Numbered from the stretch's first letter, positions 39,615-49,496 are shown. The stretch is DNA of 64,000 bases from an uncultured Sterolibacterium sp. (GCA_903904605.1 CAIVDC010000076.1:1-64000), one strand, 5' to 3'. The notes: a model not told the origin generated them from the letters alone. Program-made: numbers and translations.

Positions 39615-40145
39615 CTACGACTTCGCACCAAAGCGACGAGCGATCAGGTGATCCAGCGACAATCGCCCTGGCCCCCTGGCGACCAGCATGAGGAGAACGG
39701 TCGCCCAGACGCCGTGGGTCGGATAGGCATCGGGATAGACGAAGATCTCTATGATCAGGGTCATGACCAGCAGGGCGACAGCGGAAAAGCGCGTGGCCAG
39801 CCCGACCAGGATCAACAGCGGAAAGAGATGCTCGGCGAAGGCCGCCAGCGGCGCCGCCAGTTCAGGCGATATGAACGGCAGGCGGTATTCCTCGCGAAAG
39901 AGATCGGTGGCGGAATCGGAAAGCCGCGGCATCCCGAATTGAAACGTGCCGCTGACAATGTCGAGGGCGAAACCCTGGATCTTGGTCTCGCCGGATTTCC
40001 AGAAGACCGCCGCGATGGAAAACCGGCCAAGCAATGCGGTCACGGAATCCGGGATGCGGGAAAAAATGGCGACCAGTCTCCGGATCGGCTTCTCCGGCCA
40101 AGAGACGAGGCGGGAAGCCGGCGCGGCTGCGGGCGATTCGTTCAA
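39615..40145 (-). CDS. DoxX-family membrane protein of bufferin cluster
   Basis: 176 aa starting at a TTG that overlaps the bufC stop (TTGA). Four hydrophobic helices are visible, with the DoxX-type stretch GETKIQGFALDIVSGTFQFGMPRLSDSATDLFREEYRLPFISPELAAPLAAFAEHLFPLLILVGLATRFSAVALLVMTLIIEIFVYPDAYPTHGVWATVLLMLVARGPGRLSLDHLI. DoxX proteins commonly close DUF2282/DUF692/DUF2063 operons. The ORF track's 95-residue upstream part is a bufC shadow. Confidence 0.9.
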   Translation of the reverse strand: MNESPAAAPASRLVSWPEKPIRRLVAIFSRIPDSVTALLGRFSIAAVFWKSGETKIQGFALDIVSGTFQFGMPRLSDSATDLFREEYRLPFISPELAAPLAAFAEHLFPLLILVGLATRFSAVALLVMTLIIEIFVYPDAYPTHGVWATVLLMLVARGPGRLSLDHLIARRFGAKS

Positions 40146-40927
40146 GAGGGGATACTCCCTGCAATAGTGGCGCTTGTTATGGCGCCGCTGCGGATCAGCA
40201 GACCCAGGGCGGCGGCCAGATCGAACGCGGCGTCGCCGGCCGAGGCCAGTCCGGCGGCCGGTCCGAAGGCGATGCCTTGCCGCAGATTCATGATGAACAA
40301 GGCCGAACCTTCCGGGACGAGAAAAACTTCCACGTCGAGCCCCGAGCGCAACACCAGCGCCGCTTCGCGCGAATCGGGAACAACTGCCGCCAGTGCCGCA
40401 GAAACACTTTCGGCTTGATGCGCCGCCCACAGGGAAACCAGCGCATGGCGGGAGCGCACAAGCGCGAGCGACGGATGCAAGTCGAAACAGACTTGCGGCA
40501 GGCGTCCCTCATCGGCCAAGAGCCGCGAGATTTCCCCGCTATCGAGCGGTGTCGCATCCTCGGCATGATAGGCACGCACGCGCAGCATTTCCAGCCGCGC
40601 CACGTCGGCGAGATAGGGCAGCGAAGCCGCCGGCGTAAAGGCTTCTATGAAATCCGCCAAGCCGTCGCCGTAGAAGGAAAGAATTCGCGTGCGCGGCGGG
40701 TTTGTCCGCACGAACAGGCCTGCCATGGCGCGGAAGAATTCCTCGCCGACCAAGGCCTGGGTCACCGGGTAGGTTTCGGCCAACGCGTCGACCAGCGATG
40801 CGGCGACGTTGTTGCGATAGACGGCAAAGCGCCGGCCGGGATCAGATCCGTTCCATGCAGTCAGGCCCGGCGGGCATGTCGATTCCGCCGCGAGCAAAGC
40901 GTCGGCAAAGGCCTGGTGATCGCTCAT
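40142..40927 (-). CDS. bufC: BufC-type DUF2063 partner protein
   Basis: 261 aa. The N-terminal DUF2063 DNA-binding-like domain is clear: [89 protein letters not shown] second, more variable domain follows. In characterised bufferin/MNIO systems this protein recognises the precursor peptide and presents it to BufB. It overlaps bufB by 4 bp (ATGA) and doxX by 4 bp, so the three are translationally coupled. Confidence 0.9.
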   Translation of the reverse strand: MSDHQAFADALLAAESTCPPGLTAWNGSDPGRRFAVYRNNVAASLVDALAETYPVTQALVGEEFFRAMAGLFVRTNPPRTRILSFYGDGLADFIEAFTPAASLPYLADVARLEMLRVRAYHAEDATPLDSGEISRLLADEGRLPQVCFDLHPSLALVRSRHALVSLWAAHQAESVSAALAAVVPDSREAALVLRSGLDVEVFLVPEGSALFIMNLRQGIAFGPAAGLASAGDAAFDLAAALGLLIRSGAITSATIAGSIPS

Positions 40928-41829
40928 GTGCGCAGCGCGAGGGAGGGCCGGACGAGGTCGCGCATCATCCGCTCCGCCCGATGTGCTTCGGCGAGCAGGA
41001 CGGGAAAGGCCGGGATGTCGTTATCGCGTTCGATCAGGGTCGGCACCGGACCGACGCGTTCCAGCGCATAAGCGTAGAGATCCCAGACAACCTGCGCCAC
41101 CGCCGCGCCGTGGCTGTCGATGAGGAGCGAATCGCCGGCTGCGTCGACGTCGTGGGCAAACCCCGCGAGATGAATTTCCGCAACGTGCTGAAGCGGCAGC
41201 GCGCGGATGTAGTCGTAAGGATCGCGGCCATGATTGACGCAGGAAACGTAGACGTTATTGACATCGAGCAGCAGTCCGCAGCCGGTGCGCCGGACAAGCT
41301 CGGCGATGAACTCCGCTTCGGCCATCGTCGAGGCGGAGAATTCGACGTAGGTCGCCGGATTCTCCAGCAGCATGCGGCGCTGCAGGCGATCCTGCACCTG
41401 GTCGATGTGCCCGCAGACACGGGCCAGGGTGCCGGCGTGATAGGGCACGGGCAGCAGGTCGTTGAGAAACACCCCGCCGTGGCTGGACCAGGCCAGGTGT
41501 TCGGAGAACGATTCGGGCTGGTAGCGCTTGAGCAGCCTGGAGAGCTGGGCAAGATGGTCCCGGTCGATCGGCGCTGCCCCGCCAATGGAAAGGCCGACGC
41601 CGTGCACGGAAAGGGGGTAGTGCTCACGGATGCGGCTCAGATAGTGATGAAAAGGACCCCCGTCCACCATATAGTTTTCGGCGTGGATTTCGAAGAAACC
41701 GACATCCGGGCGCGTCGCAAGGATCTCCTGGAAATGCTCAGGCTTGAGGCCTACTCCGCCGCTTGCGGGCAAGCGACGGGGGGAGGCGGCGCCGACAGCC
41801 ATCGGCACGGAAGGGAGTCGTGAGTTCAT
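40924..41829 (-). CDS. bufB: BufB, DUF692 multinuclear non-heme iron RiPP enzyme (MNIO)
   Basis: 301 aa, TIM-barrel DUF692. Metal-binding segments of the family are visible in order: [66 protein letters not shown] and IDSHG. Enzymes of this family use two or three iron ions to modify Cys residues of a precursor peptide; for DUF2282 bufferins the Cys become thiooxazoles. The substrate here should be the product of bufA, 30 bp upstream. The N-terminal 25 residues before VGLKPEHF are variable. Confidence 0.93.
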   Translation of the reverse strand: MNSRLPSVPMAVGAASPRRLPASGGVGLKPEHFQEILATRPDVGFFEIHAENYMVDGGPFHHYLSRIREHYPLSVHGVGLSIGGAAPIDRDHLAQLSRLLKRYQPESFSEHLAWSSHGGVFLNDLLPVPYHAGTLARVCGHIDQVQDRLQRRMLLENPATYVEFSASTMAEAEFIAELVRRTGCGLLLDVNNVYVSCVNHGRDPYDYIRALPLQHVAEIHLAGFAHDVDAAGDSLLIDSHGAAVAQVVWDLYAYALERVGPVPTLIERDNDIPAFPVLLAEAHRAERMMRDLVRPSLALRT

Positions 41830-41859
41830 GGTCGGCGTCCCGGGTCTGCCGGCGGGCGA

Positions 41860-42162
41860 TCAGGCCTTCTTTTCCTTGAATTCCTGGAGCTGGCCGTAGC
41901 CTGTCGGCGACGTCGACGAAACGGTCTTCTCGCAAGTGCCCTTGGGCACCAGGGACCAGGCGTTGCCTTGGTGGTCCCTCATCGACGTGCCCGCGCAGCT
42001 TGTTCCGGCACCGGCCTTGCAGTCGTTCTTGCCCTTGAGGGCCACGCCATAGCAGTGCTCCTTGTCCGACATCTTGTTCTGGGCTGCGGCCGGGCTCGCG
42101 GCAACGGTCATGGCGGCACCGAGAGCCAGGGCGAGAGAGGCGGCGGTCAATGTCTTGTTCAT
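41860..42162 (-). CDS. bufA: Bufferin precursor peptide (DUF2282)
   Basis: 100 aa. It starts [28 protein letters not shown], a Sec signal peptide, from the ATG at 42162 with an AAGGAG ribosome site. The mature part is [45 protein letters not shown], with the four Cys and the EHCYGVA...NDC...SCAGTS pattern of DUF2282 bufferins. These RiPPs are modified in the cytoplasm by the MNIO enzyme, exported and bind copper in the periplasm. The ORF track's upstream 76 residues are not part of the gene. A candidate ECF promoter lies about 80 bp upstream. Confidence 0.93.
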   Translation of the reverse strand: MNKTLTAASLALALGAAMTVAASPAAAQNKMSDKEHCYGVALKGKNDCKAGAGTSCAGTSMRDHQGNAWSLVPKGTCEKTVSSTSPTGYGQLQEFKEKKA

Positions 42163-42601
42163 TTTGGATCTCCTTAACGCTGAATGGGCAGGTAACTTAG
42201 GTTTCGCCGCAGATACTCGAGGAATGTGAGCCTGCTGTAGCATTAGTCGGCGCCGCCGCGAATTTCTTACACGCCTCGGGCAATGATCACGGCTTCTGGG
42301 GAAGCCCAAGTGCCGGGCATGGAAGTCGGCGCCGTTTCCCGTAGCGCCGAAGGATGAGGCCGGAAGGGTCCGCCGGCGCACGGATCGCATCTGTGAATCA
42401 GCGATCGGGATGGGCGTTCCTGGGTTAGCATAGCGGGCCCGGATCGCCGACTCGATCCGCCGATGGCTGATGTCGTGAGTTCCGGCAAGCCGGTGGTGTT
42501 CCGGAGATCAGCATGGACCTGACCATCGCCAGCGGGTCGGCGGCGCAAATTTCGGCCGATGTTCCGTCGAACTGCGGGTACTTTTTTGAAAGGATGTGTA
42601 A
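42163..42601. other. Divergent intergenic region bufA / formyltransferase-ACT gene
   Basis: 439 bp, no supported gene. It contains the ECF-type promoter candidate for bufA (42243-42271). The rest shows no convincing repeat or RNA gene; ORFs 42267..42614 and 42425..42832 on the minus strand lack family likeness. Confidence 0.45.
42243..42271 (-). promoter_or_regulatory. ECF sigma promoter candidate for bufA operon
   Basis: Read on the minus strand: TGTAAG (42271-42266), a 16-bp spacer, then CGACTAA (42249-42243). The spacing and the TGTAA / CGxCT-like elements suit an ECF sigma factor. It lies 80 bp before the bufA ATG. The link to the sigma factor at 38670 is inference. Confidence 0.5.
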
Positions 42602-43765
42602 ATGAAATGCGCATTGGTGGGATCCCGATTCTTCGCCGCCTCGGTGTTCGAGGCCTTGCGCAAGGAAGAAGGGATCGAGTTCACAAGCATCGTCGCTCCG
42701 GCCACGGATGATCGGCTGGCGCTGGCCGCGAGGGCGGCGGGCGTGGCATTGCATGTGCTCGAAAATCCAAGAGTCGTGCCCGGCAACGCGGTTGCCGAAG
42801 GCACTGATCTCATCATTGCCGCGCACACGCACGCGAGGGTGAGCAACGAGGCGCTGGCGCGCTCACGCCTGGGCGGCATCGGCTATCACCCATCGCTACT
42901 GCCCAGACACCGCGGCATTGCCGCGGTCGAATGGACAATCATGGAAGGCGATCCGATCGCCGGCGGCTCGGTATATCACCTGGCCGACGGCTGGGACGCG
43001 GGCGCCATCGCCGCTCAGGATTGGTGCTTCGTCCTCAAGGGCGAAACGGCGCGCGAGTTGTGGGAGCGCGCTCTGGCGCCGATGGGGCTTGCCCTCCTGG
43101 CCAAGGTCGTCCATAGCGCCCGACTGCAGGGAAGCATCCCCGCCTACCCGCAAGATCCCCGCTTCGCAACCAAGGCCCCGATGATCCGCAAGTCGGTCGT
43201 GCTGACCGAGGAGGTGTCTGCGACCACCACCTCCCTCGTCGTCACCATCGTCGGCGCCGACCGTCCCGGCATCGTCAACCTGCTGGCCGACCGGGCGCAG
43301 CGCTTCGGTGCCAACTGGGCGGCGAGCCGCATGACAAAGCTTGCCGGTGAATTTGCCGGCATGGTTCATTTCGAGGTGCCGCGCGAGAATGCCGATGCAC
43401 TGGCAACTGCGCTGCGCGGCATGGAGTCCAGCGGTCTGCAAGTGGTCATCGCCCGAAGCGACGGCGCCGAGCTGCCCTCGTCGCTTCGCGCGGTCGAACT
43501 GGAATTGGTCGGAGAGGACAGGGTCGGGATCGTCAGCAGCCTGACCAAGATGCTGGCGGAGCGCGGCATCAGCATCGAAAGTATTCACACCGAAATCGTC
43601 CGCAGCGGCGGGGTCGGCAAGCAGACTTTCAAGATCGAAGCGCACTTGCTGGTCCCTGCGGCCTTGTCCGTCGATGCGTTGCGGCGAGAGCTGGGCAGCT
43701 TGGCCAGCGAGATGATGGTCGACATCTCTTTGGGAGAGCGGCAGATGCCCGGCCGTTCGAGTTGA
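42602..43765 (+). CDS. Formyltransferase-like domain fused to two ACT (GcvR-like) domains
   Basis: 387 aa, good AAGGA ribosome site. Residues 1-190 are a Met-tRNA-formyltransferase-type N-terminal domain (MKCALVGSRFFAASVFEALRK, GYHPSLLPRHRGIAAVEWTIMEGD, YHLADGWDAGAIAAQDW). Of the formyltransferase catalytic triad, His and Asp are kept, but the Asn position (NxH) is Gly (GYH). Residues 200-380 are two ACT domains like those of GcvR: TTTSLVVTIVGADRPGIVNLLADRAQRFGANWAASRM and RAVELELVGEDRVGIVSSLTKMLAERGISIESIHTEI. GcvR-type ACT pairs sense glycine-cleavage/one-carbon state. The fusion suggests a formyl-related enzyme or sensor under amino-acid control; function unknown. Confidence 0.85.
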   Translation: MKCALVGSRFFAASVFEALRKEEGIEFTSIVAPATDDRLALAARAAGVALHVLENPRVVPGNAVAEGTDLIIAAHTHARVSNEALARSRLGGIGYHPSLLPRHRGIAAVEWTIMEGDPIAGGSVYHLADGWDAGAIAAQDWCFVLKGETARELWERALAPMGLALLAKVVHSARLQGSIPAYPQDPRFATKAPMIRKSVVLTEEVSATTTSLVVTIVGADRPGIVNLLADRAQRFGANWAASRMTKLAGEFAGMVHFEVPRENADALATALRGMESSGLQVVIARSDGAELPSSLRAVELELVGEDRVGIVSSLTKMLAERGISIESIHTEIVRSGGVGKQTFKIEAHLLVPAALSVDALRRELGSLASEMMVDISLGERQMPGRSS

Positions 43766-43843
43766 CCGTCGGCTCGAGTCAGATCGCCTGTCGGCCCCGC
43801 AGGCTGCCTTTAGCAGTCTGCCGGCTTTCCCTGAACCGGCGGC

Positions 43844-44848
43844 TTAAAGGGCAGGCGGCACGAAGTCCCGGGAGTACAGGCCGGCCTGGCGACCGCATTC
43901 CTGAACCAGCGCAAGAACGACGTCGATGGTGGCAGTCGGGACATCCGTCATGCGGCCCAGTTCCTGAACTGCGGTGACCAGCGCATCGATTTCCATCGAC
44001 CGCCCGCGCTCAAGGTCTTGCAGCATCGACATCTTGTGCCCCACGACCGAACCCGCCGCTGCAAGACGGCGTTCGATCATCTCCTCCGGAATATCTATTC
44101 CCAGTGCCCCGGTGACGGCCCTGGCTTCGTGCATCATCGATTTGCATAGCGCTCTCAGTCGCGGCTCGGCGGTGATTCGGTCTAGGCTTGCATGGGTAAG
44201 CGCACTGATCGGATTGAAGCAAACGTTACCCCACAGCTTCAGCCAAACATTCCAGCGGATGGCATTTCGGATGGGGGCATCGAAATTGGCCGCCGTCAAA
44301 GCTTGATTGAGCGCGACAACGCGTTGAGAGTGGCTCCCGTCCGGTTCACCGATGATGAATCGATTGAATTCATGATGCTCGATGACCCCGGGTGCGATGA
44401 CTTCACAAGCCGGATCGACGACACAGCCGATGGCGCGTTCCGGCCCGATCAGTTTCCATTGCCGTCCGCCCGGGTCGACCGATTCCAGGTGGCGGCCGTC
44501 GAAAGAGCCACCCGTCTTGTAGAAGTACCACCATGGAATGCCGTTCATCGCGGTCACCATCGCGGTATCTGGTCCAAGCAGCGGTTTGAACTGTGCCGCG
44601 CTTTCATGGGACTGGTGCGCTTTCAAGGCGCAAATCACGAATTCCTGGTGGCCGAAATCGGCCGGGTCATCGCTCGCGGCCGGTCGCGCCACCTTCTCCC
44701 GGCCGCCGATCAGCAGCTTCAATCCATTCCTTCGAATCGCTTCCAGATGCGCGCCCCTCGCCACGACACTGACTTCATGTCCTGCCAGTGCCAGTTCGAC
44801 TGCCAGATATCCGCCGATCGCGCCAGCGCCGAAAATGCAGATCTTCAT
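43844..44848 (-). CDS. Ketopantoate reductase-like (PanE/ApbA family) oxidoreductase
   Basis: 334 aa. The Rossmann start MKICIFGAGAIGGYLAVELALAGHEVSVVAR binds NADP(H). Family residues follow: VICALKAHQS (Lys), and NVWLKLWGNVCFNPISALTHASLDRI. The C-terminal helical domain is complete. It may be a 2-dehydropantoate 2-reductase or a related 2-oxoacid reductase; the insertion AMNGIPWWYFYKTGG is seen in catabolic paralogues, so I give no symbol. It lies downstream of, and on the same strand as, a type II haloacid dehalogenase gene. Confidence 0.85.
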   Translation of the reverse strand: MKICIFGAGAIGGYLAVELALAGHEVSVVARGAHLEAIRRNGLKLLIGGREKVARPAASDDPADFGHQEFVICALKAHQSHESAAQFKPLLGPDTAMVTAMNGIPWWYFYKTGGSFDGRHLESVDPGGRQWKLIGPERAIGCVVDPACEVIAPGVIEHHEFNRFIIGEPDGSHSQRVVALNQALTAANFDAPIRNAIRWNVWLKLWGNVCFNPISALTHASLDRITAEPRLRALCKSMMHEARAVTGALGIDIPEEMIERRLAAAGSVVGHKMSMLQDLERGRSMEIDALVTAVQELGRMTDVPTATIDVVLALVQECGRQAGLYSRDFVPPAL

Positions 44849-44941
44849 CTGATGGTGCTCCGCTTAGATGTTCACGATAGGATCGCTGCAACGATCGCGG
44901 CGCTACACGCCGTCACGGCCATTGCCGCCGGTCATTGCACA

Positions 44942-45658
44942 TCATGTTCCCGCCGAGCGGGCGAGAACTCCGGCAAGGTCGACAATGCTGGAAACCGAAA
45001 TATCTACGGCGACGGTCGGGGCAGCTTCGCCTTTGCCGCGGCCAAACTCATCGGGACGCGCGACGAAAGCGGTCTGCAAGCCAGCCGCCGCTGCGGCAGA
45101 AAGATCCGAAGAGTGTGCCGCCACCATCATGGTCTGAGCCGGCTGCAAATCGAAAGCATCTGCCGCCGAAAGATAGACAGCCGGGTCTGGCTTGTAATTG
45201 CGCGCCAATTCAGCGCCCAGGATGGCATCCCAGGTGAAGCCATTGCGTCTGGCAAGATCGACCATCAGGGAAATATTTCCATTGGAGCACGGAGCCAGCA
45301 AATATCTTGTTCGTAGCGCATTCAGGCCAGGACCGACATCCGGCCAGGCATCCAGCCTGTGCCAGGCCAGATTCAAGAGGCATCGGCTTGCTTCGTCCAC
45401 ATGATCCATTCTGTATTCGGACAGAATGGCGTCGAGGTTGCGCCGGTGAAGGCGATCGAGTTTCGAAAAAGCGATACGCCCCGACCTGATTTCATTCATC
45501 GCCGGCTGATACAGATTGCGCCAAGCATCTGCAAACTCGAACCAATCGATCGAAATGCCAAAGGGCGCCAGCACTGCTTTCGACTCCCTGGCGATCGAAG
45601 TGCGCCAATCGACCAAGGTGCCAAAAACATCGAATACAAGAGCCTTGACCTGATGCAT
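44942..45658 (-). CDS. Haloacid dehalogenase, type II
   Basis: 238 aa from the ATG at 45658 (MHQVKALVFDVFGTLVDWRTS). The nucleophile Asp is in VFDVFGTL. Motif II Ser/Asn is in LAPCSNGNISLM, the Lys in RNYKPDPAVYL, and the acidic/Ser motif in MMVAAHSSDLSAAAAAGLQTAFVARP, where (S)-2-haloacid dehalogenases keep HxxDLxxA. The substrate is probably a 2-haloalkanoic acid or another small acid. The ORF track's start at 45709 adds 17 residues without support. Confidence 0.88.
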   Translation of the reverse strand: MHQVKALVFDVFGTLVDWRTSIARESKAVLAPFGISIDWFEFADAWRNLYQPAMNEIRSGRIAFSKLDRLHRRNLDAILSEYRMDHVDEASRCLLNLAWHRLDAWPDVGPGLNALRTRYLLAPCSNGNISLMVDLARRNGFTWDAILGAELARNYKPDPAVYLSAADAFDLQPAQTMMVAAHSSDLSAAAAAGLQTAFVARPDEFGRGKGEAAPTVAVDISVSSIVDLAGVLARSAGT

Positions 45659-45808
45659 GGAAAATCCCGAAAGTGATTCAGCGCGATTGGCCAGGAAGCA
45701 TCTTAACAAATCGGAACAGATCGCCCGCGAACAAGGCTGGGGCCAGGTCGCCCTTGCTCATGGCTTGGCGATCACGGTTTCGGCCGGATCAGGCCTTGCA
45801 AGCAGTCT

Positions 45809-47065
45809 TCAGATCTCGACCGTGATCCGCGTACCTGATCCTGAGACGGAAGTCAGATTCAATTTGCCGCCGATTGACTCAGCCCGCTCGCGCATCGAAA
45901 GCAATCCCAATCCACCCAGGTTCCCGCCGCTAATGAAATTGCTCACGTCGAATCCTGAGCCGTCATCGGAGATCACGAACAAGATGTGATCGTCCCTGCT
46001 GTTGAGTTCGATCGTGACGGTTTCGGCGCCGGCATGTTTGGCGCAATTTGCCAGTGCCTCCTGGGCGATGCGGTAAAGCGCTATCTCAGCCTCGGCTGGC
46101 AGGCGGATGCCCCGATCGCTTCCCGTTATCTCCACGACGATTCCCGTTTGGCTGTAGTATTTCGGCGCATAGTCCTCCAGCGCGGGGAAGACCCCGCCAT
46201 ACTCCAGTACCGCGGGATGCAGGTCGTGGCTGATTTCCCGGGCATTCAACATGGCGTCCTTGAGCAACTCCCGGGTAACGGACAGCCGGTCCCTTATGCC
46301 GGCGTCAGACTCGCCGGGCAGCTGACTTTCGATGAGGCCGAGGCCGAGGCCGATAGCGGTCAAGCTCGATGACACCCGGTCGTGCAGCTCTCTCGCCAAT
46401 CGGCGCCGTTCCGTCTCCTGGGCGTCCGCATAGCGTCGGGTCATTGCCTGAAGGCGGGTCGCGAAGTCCGAAGCCAACGACTCGGCGATCTTCCGGTCGT
46501 GCACCTCCTTCTCCAGTTGCTCTTTCGCCTCGAGTTCCTTGATGCGGTCGAGGCCGCTGTCGGCCAGCATGGCTGCAAGTTGTGCATATAGGCGCGTTAC
46601 GGACTCGATCCGTTCCTTGGGCAGGACCGGAACTCGGGAGACGGAGTCCAGGTAGCTCGCTTCGTCGAAGCCGAACTGACGGGCCTGCCGGCGAAATGCC
46701 TCCAAGTCGGGCGGCTCGGTGAGGAGTTGGCCGGTAAAAACGTTTGCCACGTGCTCACCCGCCACTATGATCGGGGCCGCCGCATCGACCAGACCGTTAG
46801 GGCATGCGTAAACTGCAAAATGCGCTCCTTGCATCATGCTCGCCGCAAGGGAAGTATCGCTTTCCACACACCGGCTACAGGTTTCCGCATTGGCTCGATG
46901 GAAGCCGGCACAGACGTCCTGCCATCCAGCATGGACGATGACGGTTCCGTCGACGTCTATAACTGCGTTGGCTATACCGAACGCTTCGCTGAAGCTCTCC
47001 ATGAGCGCTTGAAGCCTCAGGACGTCAATGAGATCAGCATACCTGATGCGACTGACGATGCTCAT
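45809..47065 (-). CDS. Sensor histidine kinase with PocR domain (NarX/LytS-like, HisKA_3)
   Basis: 418 aa, soluble. Residues 10-165 form a PocR sensory domain (LRLQALMESFSEAFGIANAVIDVDGTVIVHAGWQDVCAGFHRANAETCSRC; AAPIIVAGEHVANVFTGQLL). A coiled coil near 170-205 leads to a HisKA_3 dimerisation domain with the phospho-His in RRRLARELHDRVSSSLTAIGLGLGL. The HATPase shows YRIAQEALANCAKHAGAETV, DDGSGFD and GGLGLLSMRERAESIGG. PocR domains bind small organics. No response regulator gene lies beside it, so it is an orphan. It is transcribed away from the chemoreceptor gene at 47808. Confidence 0.9.
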   Translation of the reverse strand: MSIVSRIRYADLIDVLRLQALMESFSEAFGIANAVIDVDGTVIVHAGWQDVCAGFHRANAETCSRCVESDTSLAASMMQGAHFAVYACPNGLVDAAAPIIVAGEHVANVFTGQLLTEPPDLEAFRRQARQFGFDEASYLDSVSRVPVLPKERIESVTRLYAQLAAMLADSGLDRIKELEAKEQLEKEVHDRKIAESLASDFATRLQAMTRRYADAQETERRRLARELHDRVSSSLTAIGLGLGLIESQLPGESDAGIRDRLSVTRELLKDAMLNAREISHDLHPAVLEYGGVFPALEDYAPKYYSQTGIVVEITGSDRGIRLPAEAEIALYRIAQEALANCAKHAGAETVTIELNSRDDHILFVISDDGSGFDVSNFISGGNLGGLGLLSMRERAESIGGKLNLTSVSGSGTRITVEI

Positions 47066-47807
47066 GGATACCTTATCACGCTGCCTGCCCGGACAGCGAT
47101 ATGCACGTTGTCGAGTTGAGATGCCGCCGACTTACCGGATCCATCACGAGCCAGGCAGCGGCCGCCTGCCATTCTGTAGGGACTACGCCCAGTCGGCAAT
47201 TACTATAGCATATTCTGATGGCCATAGAGCTTTCCGCCGAGGGCGCGGTTATCCGTTGGCAGTGCCCGGCCAACGGCCCTGGCCGGCAGGGGCATCATCG
47301 GCGGGTTGGAGGCCTCGCAGGTGTGGCCAGAGAGGCCGCCGCACTGCCTGGCCGACCGCCCGGCGTCACGACGTCGACGGTGTCGGCGGTATCGGAGACT
47401 ACGTAGTTTCCGCAATTGGCTGCGGAACTTACGGATTAACAAGATGCTTCCAGCCTGAGATCATTTCTCTGGCTGGAAGGAAATCTCCAGTCGAAATGCC
47501 CGCGATTCAGAACGCAGGACCACGGGCCGGTCATGCCGCCGTCGATGGCCGAATGCTCGTAGGTTTTTGGAAAGATGCGTTCCAGGACGATCCTATCCGG
47601 AATTGATGTGCCCGTGTTTGCCGGACTGGCTTGTTCAGAGGGGCGCGGCCTGTCGATCAATCTGAACCGTTCGCGCTGCGTGTCGGTCAGGCGACTGAGG
47701 CCGGGCGGATGCGTGGCGGCAATGCGGTGTCTGGCAGCCCGCAGCACTGCCGGGTATGTAACAATAAGGCGCACCGCCGCTGTCTTGAAGCCAAGGGAAA
47801 CCCCGTC
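47066..47807. other. 742-bp intergenic region without a supported gene
   Basis: It lies between the divergent orphan kinase and chemoreceptor genes. ORFs 47028..47606 (+) and 47436..47936 (-) have no family likeness and unnatural composition. There is an AT-rich spot at 47203-47220 (ATTACTATAGCATATTC) that could hold a promoter. No RNA gene, transposase remnant or array was recognised. Confidence 0.4.
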
Positions 47808-49496
47808 ATGAGCATCCGAACTCGAATCCTGATCATCATCAGCCTGGCGATGGTCTCCCTGGCCGCGATCGTCGTCTTCAACGCCCTGCAGGTCCGCGCG
47901 AACCTGATGGCGGAAAAGAAACTCCAGACACGCCATCTTGTGGAAACGGCCTATGGCGTTCTAGACTTCTGGTACGCAAAGCAAATGACCGGAGCAATCG
48001 ACGAGGAAACCGCCAAGCGTGAAGCCGCCGCCGCGATCAAGACGATGCGCTATGCGGGCAAGGAGTATTTCTTCATCACCGACTTCACGACGCCGGTACC
48101 GAAAATGGTCATGCACCCGACCGTGCCGACCCTGGATGGCAAGGTGTTGGATTCCGAGAAGTTCAACTGCGCGACCTCGATGCAAGCGGGCGAGGATGGC
48201 CCTGTCGTCTCCACGGACGGCAAGAAGAACTTCTTCGTTGCCTTTAATGAGGTCGCCAACAAGGCGGGTTCAGGCTATGTCACCTACGACTGGCCCAAGC
48301 CTGTCGCCGGTGGTGGAGCGACGAAGGAACTTTACCCCAAGATGTCTTACGTGAAGAAATTCGATAGCTGGAACTGGCTAATAGGAGCCGGTATTTACAT
48401 CGACGACGTGAGCGACGTGGTGGTTGCCAGGCTTGTGCGGGATACTGCCATCGCCGGCGGCATCGCGATCCTTCTGCTGGTGCTCTCCATCTGGCAAACA
48501 AGATGCATCGTGCGGCCATTGGCGGCGGCGGAAGCGGCCTCCAGAGCCGCAGTGGGCGGCAACGACTTCACGCACTCCGTCCCCGTTTCAGGCGACGACG
48601 AGGTGGGGCGGGTATCCGCTGCCTTCAACGAAATCATGGCCAAGTTGCAGGCCATCATCAACGAAATCCGCCGCTCGGCCGACGCCATCGCCGGAGCGGC
48701 GGGCGGTATTGCCAAGTCGGCCGGGGAGATCGTTGGCAACACCGAACAGCAATCCACAGCGGCGAGCGCGACGGCCGCGGCCATCGAACAGATTTCGGCC
48801 TCGCTTTCCGAAACAACGGCCAACGCGGCCGAATCCGAGAAGTCGGCCGAAAGCGCAGCCGAGGATGCCGGGCGGGCCTTGGTGGTCACGCGCGACAACG
48901 TCTTGGGCATGGAAGGCGTGGCGTCGGCCAGCCGTACCGCGACCGAAGAGGTGCGCAAGCTATCGGAAAACTCCAGCAAGATCAGCGGCATCGTCGGCGT
49001 CATCAAGGAAATCGCCGACCAGACCAACCTCCTCGCGCTCAATGCCGCCATCGAGGCGGCACGGGCCGGAGAGCAGGGCCGGGGATTTGCCGTCGTCGCG
49101 GACGAAGTGCGCAAGCTGGCCGAAAGGACGGCGAATTCCACCCAGGAGATTGGCAAGCTGATCGATCTCATTCAGGCACAGATTCAACAGGCCGTCGGCG
49201 CGATGGAGACGGTGGATCATCAGGCCGGAGCGGGCGCTGAATCGGCGCGGAAGACCGAGGCAGAACTCGAACACATTGCGGCGAACAGCGAACACGCGGG
49301 CGAACGGGCCCGCGGGATCGCTCACAGCGTGCGCGAGCAGGATTCCGCCGTGCAGGAAATTGCCCGTCAGGTGGAGGCAATTGCGCGCATGACCGAGAAG
49401 GCGACGGTGTCGGCCAACCACAACAACGTGACTGCAGAAGAACTCCTGGGGCTTGCCGCCGCATTGCGCACGGCCGTCGCCCAGTACAAGGTCTGA
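47808..49496 (+). CDS. Methyl-accepting chemotaxis protein with sCache_2 sensor
   Basis: 562 aa from the ATG at 47808. A signal-anchor helix ([21 protein letters not shown]) precedes a periplasmic single-Cache domain ([69 protein letters not shown]). A second helix, a HAMP domain ([41 protein letters not shown]) and the MCP signalling hairpin tip ([47 protein letters not shown]) follow. Such Cache domains bind small carboxylates. No other che gene is nearby. Confidence 0.95.
   Translation: MSIRTRILIIISLAMVSLAAIVVFNALQVRANLMAEKKLQTRHLVETAYGVLDFWYAKQMTGAIDEETAKREAAAAIKTMRYAGKEYFFITDFTTPVPKMVMHPTVPTLDGKVLDSEKFNCATSMQAGEDGPVVSTDGKKNFFVAFNEVANKAGSGYVTYDWPKPVAGGGATKELYPKMSYVKKFDSWNWLIGAGIYIDDVSDVVVARLVRDTAIAGGIAILLLVLSIWQTRCIVRPLAAAEAASRAAVGGNDFTHSVPVSGDDEVGRVSAAFNEIMAKLQAIINEIRRSADAIAGAAGGIAKSAGEIVGNTEQQSTAASATAAAIEQISASLSETTANAAESEKSAESAAEDAGRALVVTRDNVLGMEGVASASRTATEEVRKLSENSSKISGIVGVIKEIADQTNLLALNAAIEAARAGEQGRGFAVVADEVRKLAERTANSTQEIGKLIDLIQAQIQQAVGAMETVDHQAGAGAESARKTEAELEHIAANSEHAGERARGIAHSVREQDSAVQEIARQVEAIARMTEKATVSANHNNVTAEELLGLAAALRTAVAQYKV

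Noticed and set aside
38739-40418. 559-aa plus-strand ORF across the sigma factor and doxX genes
   Set aside because: It crosses two real minus-strand genes and has no recognisable domain.
47028-47606. 192-aa ORF in the long intergenic region
   Set aside because: It starts inside the kinase gene on the other strand, has no family likeness and has Arg/Gly-rich composition.
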